Source: Conchocele bisecta
Taxonomy: Eukaryota; Mollusca; Bivalvia; Lucinida; Thyasiridae
Length of the DNA stretch: 64,000 nucleotides
Reading direction: 5' to 3'
Assembly: GCA_029237695.1 (NCBI GenBank)
Contig: CM055275.1
Location: 89,330,433-89,394,432 of the forward strand
Under the pieces are notes generated by a model. The model did no database searches. It was not told the DNA's origin and was given only the letters and a program-made list of their open reading frames with translations. Below are positions 1 to 10,689 of this stretch, in pieces. Each line of letters starts with the position of its first letter. The first letter of the stretch is position 1. Position numbers and translations under genes: made by a program.

Positions 1-95
1 ACGCGGATTAGAATTCCACATTTGCTGTGAAAATTTTGTCAACTTTTGAAATCATTTACGGAAAATATCGTAAATGTTGTAAATATTTTTCATGA
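1..95. repeat. dispersed repeat fragment
   Basis: The stretch around GGAAAATATCGTAAATGTTG recurs, diverged, at about 51620-51705, where it also precedes a T-rich run and CATGA. The shared preceding text (AACTTTTGAAA versus AACTTTCCATG) suggests one dispersed family. Its class is not recognised. Confidence 0.5.
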
Positions 96-117
96 GATAT
101 CGTCACTCGCCCGACAG

Positions 118-280
118 AATGTTGGCGGAGGAGACCGAGCGAGGACTAGAGGACAGCATATGTAGTGGATCAGGTGCTAAACTGGCCATAAATACAATAA
201 TTCCCATTTGTAGTAAAAAAATAATGTCTTATCCCACAGGATGTTGGCAGAGGAGGACTAGATTTGTCCCTGTTACACTG
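118..280 (+). pseudogene. two partial copies of the exon-like module found at 334-604
   Basis: The first about 50 bases of the 334-604 module appear twice upstream. The copy from 118 reads M-L-A-E-E-T-E-R-G-L-E-D with no stop; the copy from 239 is shorter and diverged (ATGTTGGCAGAGGAGGAC). Each is preceded by an AG that could be an acceptor. The three starts are about 95-120 bp apart. Tandem duplication of an exon edge is the simplest reading. None continues into a long ORF. Confidence 0.4.
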
Positions 281-333
281 ACCTAAAATGACAGGCCGTT
301 AAATATCATTAAATAAATAAACCTCCACCACAG

Positions 334-604
334 AATGTTGGCGGAGGAGACGGAGTGAGGTCTAGAGGACACGTAGAAGCGGTTGATGCGGCGGGAGAAG
401 GAACTACAGGCCCAGGAGGAGCGGTGTGTCTGACTCGAGGAGCGGATCTCTGAGCTACAGATGAACATCGGTGTGTCCAAGGACGAGAACTGCAACATGC
501 GTGTCACTGTTAGTAAGCTCGACAGGGAGAAGGACAGCCTGCAGATTAACATTGACGAGAAGACGGAGAAACTTGCTAACTTGAATGAGGATATTTTGCT
601 GAAG
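334..604 (+). pseudogene. coiled-coil exon relic, CEP135/TSGA10-like
   Basis: Reading in frame from ATG at 335 gives about 90 residues rich in E, K, R, L and Q with heptad-like spacing. The best part (461-604) contains SKLDREKDSLQ and DEKTEKLANL. This style resembles coiled-coil exons of the centriolar CEP135/TSGA10 family, which act as centrosome or sperm-tail scaffold proteins; that assignment is from memory, not a search. The segment starts after CCACCACAG and ends at AAG followed by GTATGT (605-610), a consensus splice donor. The frame is broken by TGA at 356, TAG at 374 and TGA at 431. The first sits where the upstream copy has CGA. No neighbouring exons were found. A decayed exon duplicate is more likely than a live exon. 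Confidence 0.4.
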
Positions 605-651
605 GTATGTATGGTACAGTGGTACGGCGGTACAGTGGTATGTTTGTCAAA

Positions 652-889
652 TGTGGCTATGACTGGAGAATGGTGCCTATGGGTTTTGCGACCAGTGTAG
701 ATCAAGATCAGCCTGTGCATCCGCACAGTCTCATCAGGATCTGCACTGTCCGCCATTCCATGAATGAAACAGCCGCCATGCTTCTAGCAAGCAATATATA
801 TCATTATCAGACTACAAGAGTGTGTTGTTTCATTATAATCTAAACTGGTCACAAATCCCATAAGCCCCATTTCTCCAGTCACAGCCACA
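652..889. mobile_element. hairpin MITE (family 1), complete
   Basis: The ends are inverted repeats of TGTGGCTGTGACTGGAGAA followed by a diverged GGGGCTTATGGG. Inside is a second, nearly perfect palindrome around CAGTGTAGATC and GATCTGCACTG. Length is about 240 bp, with no coding capacity. This is the most frequent family in the window, with about ten copies. Confidence 0.7.
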
Positions 890-963
890 AATAAGATACT
901 TTATCAGTAGTTCCGGTATCTATATTAGTACATGCACCTGCCAAAACTATCAATGTTATTTTT

Positions 964-1184
964 GGCTGTGACTGGATAAATGGGGCTTATTGGATTTGTG
1001 ACCGGTGTAGCTCCTGATCAAATAGCACACTCCTGTGTCTTATAACGATATATACTACTTGTTAGAAATGTGTTTCATTGGAATGGCGAACAGTGCAGAT
1101 CCTGATCAGACTGAGGACGCACAGGCTGATCTGGATCTACACCACTGTTCGCAAAACCCATAAGCCCCATTTCTCCAGTCGAGC
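964..1184. mobile_element. hairpin MITE (family 1)
   Basis: It has the same outer ends (GGCTGTGACTGGATAAATGG; right end CCCCATTTCTCCAGTC) and the same inner palindrome (GCAGATCCTGATCAGACTG). The right terminus is slightly eroded. Confidence 0.7.
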
Positions 1185-1283
1185 TTATTTAAATACTCTG
1201 TTAACCAATTAAAGACGGGATACAATTATAGTAGTATGAAACTTTTATGAGAAAAAAATCCCTGTTTTTTATTTAATCTCAAA

Positions 1284-1354
1284 AGTATATGTTGTTGCCA
1301 CTCGTTTGAACCGTCTCAATGAGACGGTTCAAATGAATGGTAGCAACATATACC
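1284..1354. repeat. short near-perfect palindrome
   Basis: Two arms of about 34 bases read into each other around GAACCGTCTCAATGAGACGG, with outer ends GTATATGTTGTTGCC and GGTAGCAACATATAC. Single arms recur at 32750-32790, 35447-35487 and 63300-63340. That makes it a dispersed foldback family, not a local accident. Confidence 0.65.
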
Positions 1355-1530
1355 TTCATGGAGAAATAAACAAAATAATGAATTATTTTTTACAAAATTG
1401 TTGTATCTTTTGACTGAAATGGGTTAATCAATAAAATAAGGTGATGATAAGCTGCATATGTTGGTAAAATTTAATTTCTTGATAAAAACACAGATGCTTG
1501 TCTGTGATTAGAAAACTTCATGAGCTCATT

Positions 1531-1740
1531 CTTGAAATGGGGCTTATGGGATTTAGGACCAGTGTAGTTCCAGATCAAATAGCACACTCCTGTAGCCCGA
1601 GAACAATGGATATTGCTTGTTAGACGGAATGGAATGGTGAACAGTGTAGATCCTGATGAGAGTGTGCGTATGCACAGTCTGGTCTGGATCTACGCTGGTT
1701 GCAAAACCCATAAGCCCCATTTCTCCAGTCGCAGTCACAA
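1531..1740. mobile_element. hairpin MITE (family 1), left end clipped
   Basis: The right TIR (CATAAGCCCCATTTCTCC) and inner palindrome are intact. The left TIR begins inside the family consensus at AATGGGGCTTATGGG. Confidence 0.65.
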
Positions 1741-1999
1741 ATTTGTAATCTGAATCTAGCATTTACTGAGCTCAGCCTCAGCCAATCAAACTGCATGATT
1801 TTAAGCGTGATATTCAGTGTTATTCGGTATTCGGTGTTATAGTCATCGGGTTGTGGAATCTTGAAAAACATTGTGACCTGACGGCGCCAAAGAACTCACA
1901 ATTTGTGTGTTTGTGACAGTTATGGTCCATTATGTTTAGTTGCACTTGCACGTGCATAATAATATGCATGAGAGCAATTAGTCGTGTTTGTGATCAGGG

Positions 2000-2317
2000 G
2001 CCTGTTTCACTAAACTTCGTACGACTAAGATGTTCGTAAGTGCAAATTTAGGATCCTCTGGAAATTTGTCAGTTGCTTTATATAATAGTTCAAACTGTCA
2101 TTTTGTCATGTAAAAGCTTAATATGGGATCCATATCTTGCAATTTTTGTTTCCTTTCACTGAACATATTGATAAGTTCACACATGTCTCCATTCGTCGTA
2201 AAATGTCAGTAATTGTCCAACGTCATACTCTTGCTTAATATGTCGGATCAGATACTTTGTGCATACATTTGAAAACTAAAAATGGCATAGATCTGCATAT
2301 TTATTTGTTTATTTCTA
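2000..2317. repeat. one end of MITE family 2, running towards the gap
   Basis: GGGGCCTGTTTCACTAAAC and TTCGTACGACTAAGATG match one terminus of the complete element at 13245-13457. The other terminus is not seen before the N run. Confidence 0.55.
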
Positions 2318-2817
2318 NNNNNNNNNNNNNNNNNNNNNNNNNNNNNNNNNNNNNNNNNNNNNNNNNNNNNNNNNNNNNNNNNNNNNNNNNNNNNNNNNNN
2401 NNNNNNNNNNNNNNNNNNNNNNNNNNNNNNNNNNNNNNNNNNNNNNNNNNNNNNNNNNNNNNNNNNNNNNNNNNNNNNNNNNNNNNNNNNNNNNNNNNNN
2501 NNNNNNNNNNNNNNNNNNNNNNNNNNNNNNNNNNNNNNNNNNNNNNNNNNNNNNNNNNNNNNNNNNNNNNNNNNNNNNNNNNNNNNNNNNNNNNNNNNNN
2601 NNNNNNNNNNNNNNNNNNNNNNNNNNNNNNNNNNNNNNNNNNNNNNNNNNNNNNNNNNNNNNNNNNNNNNNNNNNNNNNNNNNNNNNNNNNNNNNNNNNN
2701 NNNNNNNNNNNNNNNNNNNNNNNNNNNNNNNNNNNNNNNNNNNNNNNNNNNNNNNNNNNNNNNNNNNNNNNNNNNNNNNNNNNNNNNNNNNNNNNNNNNN
2801 NNNNNNNNNNNNNNNNN
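2318..2817. other. assembly gap (500 N)
   Basis: There are exactly 500 N, the same length as the second gap, which suggests a fixed placeholder and not a measured distance. Confidence 0.99.
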
Positions 2818-4520
2818 GGCTACCTCGCCGGACCCACCTAGCAAGTCTCCCCAGCTTCGCTTGGTCGACGAACAAACGGTGCTAGTTCGAAAGTATAGTA
2901 CATTTTTTCAATTAAGAAGTCCCGCCCCCACCCCCACCCTAACCTGAAATCCTGGATCCGCACCTGAAAAGCACCGTGACGTACGTACATGTATTTTGCA
3001 TAACTGCACACTATAACAGTCAGTGATTTACACACTAAATTTGTGGGTGGCATGTGGGAGCAAGCGATGGGTAATTTAACGATCGGGGTTCCGGAATCCC
3101 GACTGGAGACCTGGTTTGGCCCTCACATACGTCTTTGGCATTTTGTATGTGACAGTTGAATCTGGTTATACCCCGTATGTGAGTATTACGATATTCGTAA
3201 TCCTAGTTTAGGGGAAGGGCCAATTTAAGTGATTTGGTGTGGTATGGACCTGCCACCAGGTCAGGATATTCGAATTTCAGGGCTGAATATATTTGTTCTC
3301 GATGTAAATATTCCGTTCTGATTTTGGGATTTTCCCCCTAATGCAGCAGGTTAAAATGGGATCGAACACGTTTGCCCGGCCTTACATGACCTTAGCTGTT
3401 GATAGGTCGTTAAACACCAATAAACAAACAAACAAACACACTAAATTTGTGAACACAACAAGTGATCACACAATGGTGAGTTGAATGACACTCACACTGA
3501 CCCTGCGACTATTGTTCGAAGCTGCTCATGAATTTATGACGCAATTAAGGTGTGCATGTGCTTTTATATTATATTATTTACACGCCTCCGACTGGAACGG
3601 CCCTTTGATAAGAAACAAAGCACGCAGATGTGCATTATTTAGTACAATGTAGTACCATGAAAGAAAACTAACAACAATCTGGCAAAGTCGGAATTCTTAA
3701 ATGTGTAAATGTTGGAGACCTGTGCATCTGTTCAGTCTGATCAGTGTCTGCAATGATTGCAAATATACTAGTAAAGTTACTATACATTCATATAACCATA
3801 TTTACAAGTGGTAATTTTAAAGAATATTTACATTGTTATCAAACGGCAATCACACGGCTGATTCAATGCGATATTTTTGAAAGTCGCTAAATATTACGTG
3901 ACACCGAACACGTACATGTAAGTGGTAGAAGATACAAATAGAAATCAGTAGGCTACGTCCTTGGTGGCTACAATTTTGTATTCCAATACTCTGATATAAC
4001 CATGAGTATTGTGTCGCAGTAAATATGCATGTGACACAATACCAAATCGTATTTTTATGTTGACTTTTGAAACATTCGACAGGCGAAACAGTAAATTAAA
4101 CGAATTAAGCCCTGTGCCAAGTTCTCTTTGTTACATAATACTGATTATGTGATGGTGTTATCTAAAATTACCGGTTGTATGGTTATTTAGTTTCAAATGT
4201 CGTCCATATATGAAACAAATTTCGACAAAATCACTACGTGTTTCCTTGAAGGAAACCGAAAAAACAGACAACTGTCTGAACCACTATGGAAACAACTGTA
4301 AAATTCTGCTACGCGTATCCAACATTATAATGTTTGTGAGCCACACATAGTAAAACTAACAGTACGGTTATATATAGGACAACGTTAACTTATTGCAATC
4401 ATTTTTATGACGCAACTATTTCAAGTGTCAAAATCCGACTTGACGTTGGTTTGAAACGTAACTTTGCGACGTCATTTTCAGGCTTTCACGACGTTGTCAT
4501 TAAGACCGGTTTTCACAGAG
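2818..4520. repeat. dispersed block A (related to 12425-13740 and 22005-22450)
   Basis: Long similarity with block B: AAGCACCGT...ACGTA, TTTACACACTAAATTTGT, CACGCCTCCGACTGGAACG, and GGCTACGTCC...GGTGGCTACAATT. The 3' part (4130-4520) is also found in block C near 22010-22450, where CGGTCGTATGGTTATTTAG and TTCACAGAGCG recur. The sub-block around GGTCGACGAACAAACGGTGC is in a different order in A and B. The block contains no ORF of note. A dispersed element or old segmental duplication fits. Confidence 0.6.
3046..3435 (+). mobile_element. SINE-like retroposon with 16-bp target-site duplication
   Basis: The insert is flanked by identical ACACACTAAATTTGTG at 3030-3045 and 3436-3451 and ends in an A-rich tail (AATAAACAAACAAAC). 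Both are hallmarks of LINE-mediated retroposition. The 5' head contains GGGGTTCCGGAATCCC, which looks like a pol III B box; that is inference. The 3' region (reverse complement GGCCTATCAACAGCTAAGG in other copies) is the widespread part, present at 54116-54290, 62379-62810 and 63402-63540. Block B has the single-copy empty site at about 12493-12508. It may belong to the V-SINE/RUDI group known in molluscs, but I cannot verify this. Confidence 0.7.
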
Positions 4521-4540
4521 CGCGGCCCATATACATAAGA

Positions 4541-4693
4541 CTGGGGACGAAATGACCATACTGAGGACGAATTGACCAAACTGAGGACGATTTGGTATAG
4601 TATGAGGACGATTTGACCACAAACTGAGGACGAAATGACCAAACTGAGGACGATTTGGACAGGGGACGATTTGGACTGAGGACGATTTGACCG
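4541..4693. repeat. minisatellite, about 20-24 bp units
   Basis: Seven or eight repeats of ACTGAGGACGATTTGACC with variable spacing. The open frames across it are by-products of the repetition. Confidence 0.75.
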
Positions 4694-4701
4694 GATACCA
4701 A

Positions 4702-5214
4702 AGGTACATACCCACTCAGTAGGCACAACAATTAAAATTATGTGTATTCTCAGTTATTTGTAGGAATTAAATAAGTATCATTTTGTCACTATTCCACCAG
4801 TTCTAAACATTACGAGTGCCCGTTATATGGATATAATAATTTAGTAATGTTTATTTCACTGATAGTGACACGTGGTGATATCAGGCTATTTTCATAGGCA
4901 AATGGGGCATGATATTTTTTAATTACTTATATTAATTAAATGTGATCCCCTGAAAAATAATGTTTTCGACAGATTATAAAGTATGATCGTTGCACATAAA
5001 AAACAAAAAATAAATAGTAATGTCTTGGTAACATTTTAAGGAAACACGGTTATCGCCCCTGATAGCAGTGTGGAAATTTACGTCTGATATAAAATGTATA
5101 ATAATGCAAATAAATATGTATTAATGGTGAATTAAGTTTATTTTGCCCGAAAATGTCTCAGATGATGTCTCTGATATAAAGAACATTGTGTGCCTACTGA
5201 GTGGTCATGTACCT
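4702..5214. mobile_element. TTAA-flanked TIR element, copy 1 (513 bp)
   Basis: The ends are inverted repeats of AGGTACATGCCCACTCAGTA (the left copy reads AGGTACATACCC). TTAA follows the right end; the left flank has lost it. Copy 6 at 59755-60268 is 514 bp and nearly the same. There is no coding capacity. TTAA targets are typical of piggyBac, but the terminal bases are not the usual CCC, so the superfamily is open. Confidence 0.7.
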
Positions 5215-5218
5215 TTAA

Positions 5219-5596
5219 GAACACTATATCTCTGAAACCGCTTCACCAATTCACTCGAAACTTCACATACTGTGTATGTGTCACCCACATTTTCATTATT
5301 ATTTATATGTGCCCAATGTCACGGTCAAATTAAATTTCCCTTAAAGTTTGTGTTGGGCCCGCTTGCAGACAGAGCGATATAGTCGGCACATTGGTGTGCA
5401 TTCAGGATAAAGTTTTTGGTTAAAGTGTTTTTTTAGTTAATGTTTTTGTGTATACTATCAAAGCCTCGGCGGGTGTGGCATGTTTTTACGTCAACGGGCT
5501 AACGCTTTGTTGCAATAAAGAAATTGTTTGTACTATCAAATGCCTCGGCGGGCACGACATGCAGATCATGGCCATCTAGTTATTATGGCATGCGAT
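5219..5596. repeat. tail module between TTAA element and 38-bp satellite
   Basis: It starts with ACACTATATCTCTGAAACCG and ends with GCCTCGGCGGGCACGACATG. It matches 60273-60657 almost base for base, and parts recur at 59160-59520 and 53650-53690. It always leads into, or lies near, CCATGGCCATCTAGTT. It is non-coding and could be the body of a non-autonomous element whose core is the satellite. Confidence 0.6.
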
Positions 5597-7210
5597 TTGA
5601 TCAGTCGGCCATCGCACCATGACTAGTTTAGCACTTGATCAGTCGGCCATCGCACCAGGACTAGTTTAGAACTTGATCAGTCGGCCATCGCACCAGGACT
5701 AGTTTAGAACTTGATCAGTCGGCCATCGCACCCACTAGTTTAGCACTTGACATCGGCCATCCGCTCGGCCATCGGCTCAGGACCGTTTAGCACTTGATCA
5801 GTCGGCCATCGCTCCAGGACTAGTATAGCAAATGATCACACGGCCATCGCACCAGGACTAGTATAGCACTTGATCAGTCGGCCATATCACCGGGACTAGT
5901 TTAGCCCTTGATCAGTCGGCCATCGCACCAGGAAAAGTATAGCACTCAATCAGTCGGCCATCGCTCCAGGACTAGTTTAGAACTTGATCAGTCGGCCATC
6001 GCACCAGGACTAGTTTATAACTTGATCAGTCGGCCATCGCACCAGGACTAGTTTAGAACTTGATCAGTCGGCCATCGCTCCAGGACTAGTTTAGCCATTG
6101 ATCAGTCGGCCATCGCACCAGGACTAATGTATCCCTGGATCAGTCGGCCATCGCACAAGGACTTGTATATAACTTGATCAGTCGGCCATCGCACCAGGAC
6201 TAGTTTAGCCCTTGATCAGTCGGCCATCGCACCAGGAAAAGTATAGCACTCGATCAGTCGGCCATCGCACCAGGACTAGTTTATAACTTGATCAGTCGGC
6301 CATCGCTCCAGGACTAGATTAGAACTTGATCAGTCGGCCATTGCTCCAGCACTAGTTTAGAACTTGATCAGTCGGCCATCGCACCAGGACTAGTTTAGCA
6401 CTTGATCAGTCGGCCATCTTACCATGACTAGTATATAACTAGATCAGTCGACCATCGCTCCAGGACTAGTTTAGTTAGCCCTTGATCAGTCAGCCACCGC
6501 ACCAGGACCAGTTTAGCCCTTGATCAGTCGGCCATCGCACCTGGATTAGTGTAGCCCTTGATCAGTCGGCCATCGCACCAGGATTAGTATAGAACTTGAT
6601 CAGTCGGCCATCACACCAGGACTCGTTTAGCCCTTGATCAGTCGGTCATCGCACAAGGACTAGTAGAGCACTTGATCAGTCTGCCATCGCACCATAACTA
6701 GCATAGCGCTTGATTAATCGCCCATTTCACCATGCCCAGTATAGCACTTGATCAGTTGGCCATCTCACCATGCCCAGTATAGCACGTGATCAGTCGGCCG
6801 CGGATATAGCGCTTGATCAGTCGCCCATTGCACCATGCCCAGTATAGCACTTGATCATTTGGCCATCTCACCATGCCCAGTATAGCACGTGATCAGCCGG
6901 CCATGCCGAGTATAGCACTTGATCAGTCGGCCATCACACCAGGACTACTTTAGCACTTGATCAGTCGGCCATCGCACCAGGACTAGTATAGCACTCAATC
7001 AGTCGGCCATCACACCAGGAGTAGTTTAGAACTTGATCAGTCGGCAATCACACCAGGACTACTTTAGCACTTGATCAGTCGGCCATCGCACCGGGACTAG
7101 TTTAGCCCTTGCTCAGTCGACCATCGCACCAGGAATAGTTTAGCCCTTGATCAGTCGGCCATCGCACCGGGACTAGTTTAGCCCTTGATCAGCACTTGAT
7201 CAGTCGGCCA
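5597..7210. repeat. 38-bp satellite array, about 42 units
   Basis: The unit is CTTGATCAGTCGGCCATCGC followed by ACCAGGACTAGTTTAGAA. Units differ by a few substitutions and some are truncated. A sub-family with CATGCCCAGTATAGCAC lies at 6715-6905, suggesting local homogenisation. A shorter array of about 12 units is at 60658-61130 after the same upstream module. Confidence 0.9.
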
Positions 7211-7860
7211 CGTCATCCTGCGTTACAGACAGACGTGGTGGTCGGGGGGGGGGGGGGTTGTAGTGTAGGCATAGACAAAAAATGGTGGTGGTAGTGATAC
7301 ACATTGTTCCCACTGTGGGATATAGACCGGAACTTTTAGGACGCCAAATGTAGATGGCTGGTGTGTGTGGGGGATCATTGTTTTGTGTCCCCGGCGGTGG
7401 TGTGGTGTACAATGATGAATTACTGATGAATTACTGTATTGAACACACATGTATATGCACTGTGATACCGTACTTCACAATCCTCAGTTTTAAATTGTTT
7501 CTGTATCGTAAAACTGAAAATGTATTCATTTTTAAAAACTTGAAATTGTGGCAGATGATCGAAATGAAAACCTGATGTTTACATGCGAAATGAACCGGTG
7601 CATCGGTATATTTTAACCGCACGATGATCCCACTGTATATTCATACCATATCCGTACGGATATATCGTACGTTTGTATAATATTCGTATAGTACGTTTGT
7701 ATAATGTAAACAAACTGTACTATACGATGATACGGTACAAACATACCAATAGTATATGATCATACGATATGCTCATTAAATATACCAATACTATACGATT
7801 ACGATATGTATACGATATTAGTATATACAAGTAGGTAAGGAGCAGAAATGCGCTACAGTG
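7211..7860. other. poly-G tract and palindromic AT-rich stretch, no gene
   Basis: It holds a G run near 7245-7257 and, at 7640-7830, a series of overlapping palindromes around ATACGATATG and CGTACGTTTGTATAATATTC. ORFs of about 70 codons here have low-complexity composition and no recognisable product. Confidence 0.5.
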
Positions 7861-7879
7861 ACCTGTAGGTGTATATATA

Positions 7880-8110
7880 CGCGTAACGCTAAGTTTTTAC
7901 TGCAAATAGCGGAGGAACGATCGCACAAACGGTATCGCGAAAGAATGACCGCATAAACGGTATCGCGAAAGAATGACCGCAAAAACGGGACCACGATTGG
8001 ACCGCAATTAGACTGCAATTTCAGAAGGGCCGAATTGCAATTCAAGGACGGCTGAATTGCAATTCTTGGTGAGAGAATCGCAGGCGGGAGGTGTATATCC
8101 AGATCAGAAA
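7880..8110. repeat. GAATTGCAATTC-rich dispersed repeat
   Basis: The pair CGGTATCGCGAAAGAATGACC occurs twice in tandem, followed by several GAATTGCAATTC palindromes. A related block lies at 61550-61850, also downstream of a 38-bp array. Confidence 0.5.
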
Positions 8111-8125
8111 TTGGCCTTAGTAACT

Positions 8126-8613
8126 GATTCACGAAACCTGCCCAAATTGTACGTCTATATAAATAATGCAAAAACAATACTTATTTTGATAATATTAAAT
8201 TTTATCGAAATTTAAGAATGAGACTTCTTTTTATTTCGTGAAATTTGGTCAAATATTGATTTTATTTCGTGAATTTGTTCTCTATGGGAATTTAACAGGG
8301 GGAAAAGAGGTGGATAACCTGGAAGAGGAGGTGAAAAACGAAACACTTTGGAAATTATTTCTTAAATCTAGCGAGATAGCTTGGAAATGATCTAAATAAG
8401 GAAAAAAAGTTACATTTTGTGTGAAGATGTCTATGGGGAGTTAACATGTGGAAATTGTTTTTTTCGCAATAAAACCAATATTGGACCAAATTTCACGAAA
8501 TAAAAAGTAGGCTCATTCATAAATTGTGCTCTAATTTAATATTATCGAAAACAATATTGTTTTCGTATTATTTATATAGTCGTAACTAAAATGTGGGCAG
8601 GTTTCGTGAAACA
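8126..8613. mobile_element. long-TIR foldback element (family 3)
   Basis: The ends TTCACGAAACCTGCCCA and its complement (8600-8613) extend into arms of over 100 bp sharing TATATAAATAAT and TTTAAGAATGAG. The interior repeats TCGTGAAATTTGGTCAAATA. A one-armed relative is at 34838-35200. There is no coding capacity. Confidence 0.6.
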
Positions 8614-8639
8614 GACTGTAGGGTATTTGTGCCCACTGT

Positions 8640-8921
8640 ATCTGCTCGACAAATATCACGCCCCTGTAGCCTAAACTGAATCTTGTTAGAAGTAGAACGG
8701 ATGTTTCACTGACTGCATGACGAACATTGTAGGCCATGATCAGACAGTGCGAATGCACAGGCTGATCTGGATCTACACTGGTCGCCATTTCGCCAATGAA
8801 ACACTCGCCATGCTTCGAAAAAGAAATATGGATCGTTATCAGAAGTGTGTTATTTGATCACTAGCTACACTTGTCACAAATCCCATACTGTAAGTCCCGT
8901 GTGTCCTGTCAGAGACACATA
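8640..8921. mobile_element. diverged MITE family 1 copy
   Basis: It has the inner palindrome (GATCAGACAGTGCGAATG; GGCTGATCTGGATCTACAC) and a worn right end (CACAAATCCCATACTG). It lies directly after the foldback element. Confidence 0.55.
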
Positions 8922-9314
8922 TATGATCATATCACGGTATATTTGAAACTTACTTCCAATCTCTGTTTTCGGGAATACGTGAAACCGTTGCTGGTGTCAT
9001 TGCCATGGTAACGGTGCCATTCTTTTGTTTGGACCATATCTGGCAATGCAACTTATGGTTTCCTTCTGCAAAGACGGAGAGTAAAACCAGACTAATACTA
9101 ACCCGAATTGTATGGCTGTCACGTAAGTCGTAAGTCGTTACAGCCAGAAAATTCGTGTTATACTAATACAGTCAACCCTATGAATAAAGGCCAGCCATTG
9201 GAACAGAAAAATCAAGCATTTGTTCACAGGTGGCCTTTGTTCACAGGTGGTCTTTGTTCAAAGCTTCATTTATGTAGTACTTGAATACTTGTGTAAACAA
9301 AAGTGTGACTGCTG

Positions 9315-10375
9315 AAGACAGGTTCTTGTTATTGTATTATGCGAATTGTTTCCACGGGTACTTGTATTTGACTACAGCAATGAGACGCATCAAAATCCAC
9401 AAAAATACCCATATGACACCAAAATAATGACAATCTGTTCAAACACATGTGATAGCAACTAGCGCAGACTGGGTCTACGCTGGTTATAAAGGCTATACGC
9501 AATCTGCTATAATGTGCTTTGCTAAGTCTACATACATTTGACCACAATGCGAGCATGTTTTTTTCAATGTTTACTGGCTTTGTTACCGAAAGTAGTGCTA
9601 TAAGTTGCATAATCTGCATGTTGTATGTGTCGTGTGCACACTTAAACGGTAATGTATGTGTATTTCCGTTGTCGTGTAGGTTCACAAATTGCATGAAGTC
9701 GATATCTGCGGCCATGCGTGTTTGGCGTAATTGTTCTTGTTTTATGTTAACTGTGTTGTTGACTATAGTTTTCCACGAGTGCTTGCTCAGCAACAGTATT
9801 GTGTTTCTGTAAGCATTCAAGTGATCGATCAAGTTGTATTTGTGAAATAATGTGTATATGTCTGTAATAAATCCTGTGTGTTATGATACGAGGTCGTGTC
9901 CGACCAAAGTTAGGAGCCTGGTTCATACCGATAAAAACCGAAACACGCCGAATGCCTAAGATCATACGTACAGCCTTTGGAGCCAGCATAGACCCAAATC
10001 CGCGCAGTCTGATCAGGGTCTGCGCTCGTTGCTATCACAGTCAGTTGAACAGATTGTCATTATGTTGCTGTTATATGGGTATTTTGGTGGATTTGGATAG
10101 ATTTGGGTGGATTTTGTTGGTTTTTGGGTAATTTACATAGTTTTGTGCAATTACTAATGCTCAAACACGACAGAAATCGCAATTATCTACACATTCACCG
10201 TTCAGAACTTTCCGGGCCCTTTTGTAAAGTATACTGACAAAATACCAGACTACGTGTAACTCGCGGGAGGTGACGTAAATCGTTGGTAGGTGCGCAACAA
10301 TACAGCCAAACCACCAGAGATACCGAACTAACTCATAAAACACCGACATATGAACCTTTCTTCAAGAACCTGTGG
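9315..10375. mobile_element. large imperfect inverted-repeat element
   Basis: Arms at about 9390-9490 and 10000-10090 are complementary over about 90 bp (CAACATAATGACAATCTGTT on the minus strand of one arm, with ACAGATTGTCATTATG in the other). AGGTTCTTG and CAAGAACCT near 9320 and 10365 may be the outer ends. The middle carries the dispersed motif ACCGAAACACGCCGAATGCC. ORFs of 97-167 codons in it are spread through the arms and match no family I know. Confidence 0.45.
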
Positions 10376-10576
10376 TTGCTATACGAGAGATGAAAACCCA
10401 GCCATGCTTCTAACAACACTGGTGCTACAGTCCGCGCTACAGCTTTCACGCAAAAAAACACACCGGTTACCGACATTGGTTTTCCACATTTATTTTCCAA
10501 TGTGTTATACATAGAAAGTTGTTTGCGCCGGTTACTGGACGAAATTGTGTGTATGCAATATCTTCAATAGCTGAGT

Positions 10577-10686
10577 GGTTCACTGACGATGCACTCCGCG
10601 CCGGCGTAAACTGTTTCACGTAGAAATAGGCGCCTATTTCGATGTGAAACGTTTTACGCCGGCGCGGAGTGCATCGCCAGTAAACA
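10577..10686. repeat. GC-rich 110-bp hairpin
   Basis: GATGCACTCCGCGCCGGCGT pairs with ACGCCGGCGCGGAGTGCATC around AGGCGCCTAT. It is unusually GC-rich against its surroundings and could extrude as a cruciform. Confidence 0.75.
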
Positions 10687-10689
10687 TTT

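Noticed and set aside
2248..2875. ORFs of almost 200 codons consisting mostly of X
   Set aside because: They span the 500-N gap; the same holds for those at 49670-50368.
5597..7210. CRISPR array
   Set aside because: The 38-bp units are contiguous, with no unique spacers, and the sequence is eukaryotic in character.
9329..9832. 167-codon minus-strand ORF
   Set aside because: It runs through the arm of an inverted repeat and a worn hairpin, with no domain or splice context recognised.
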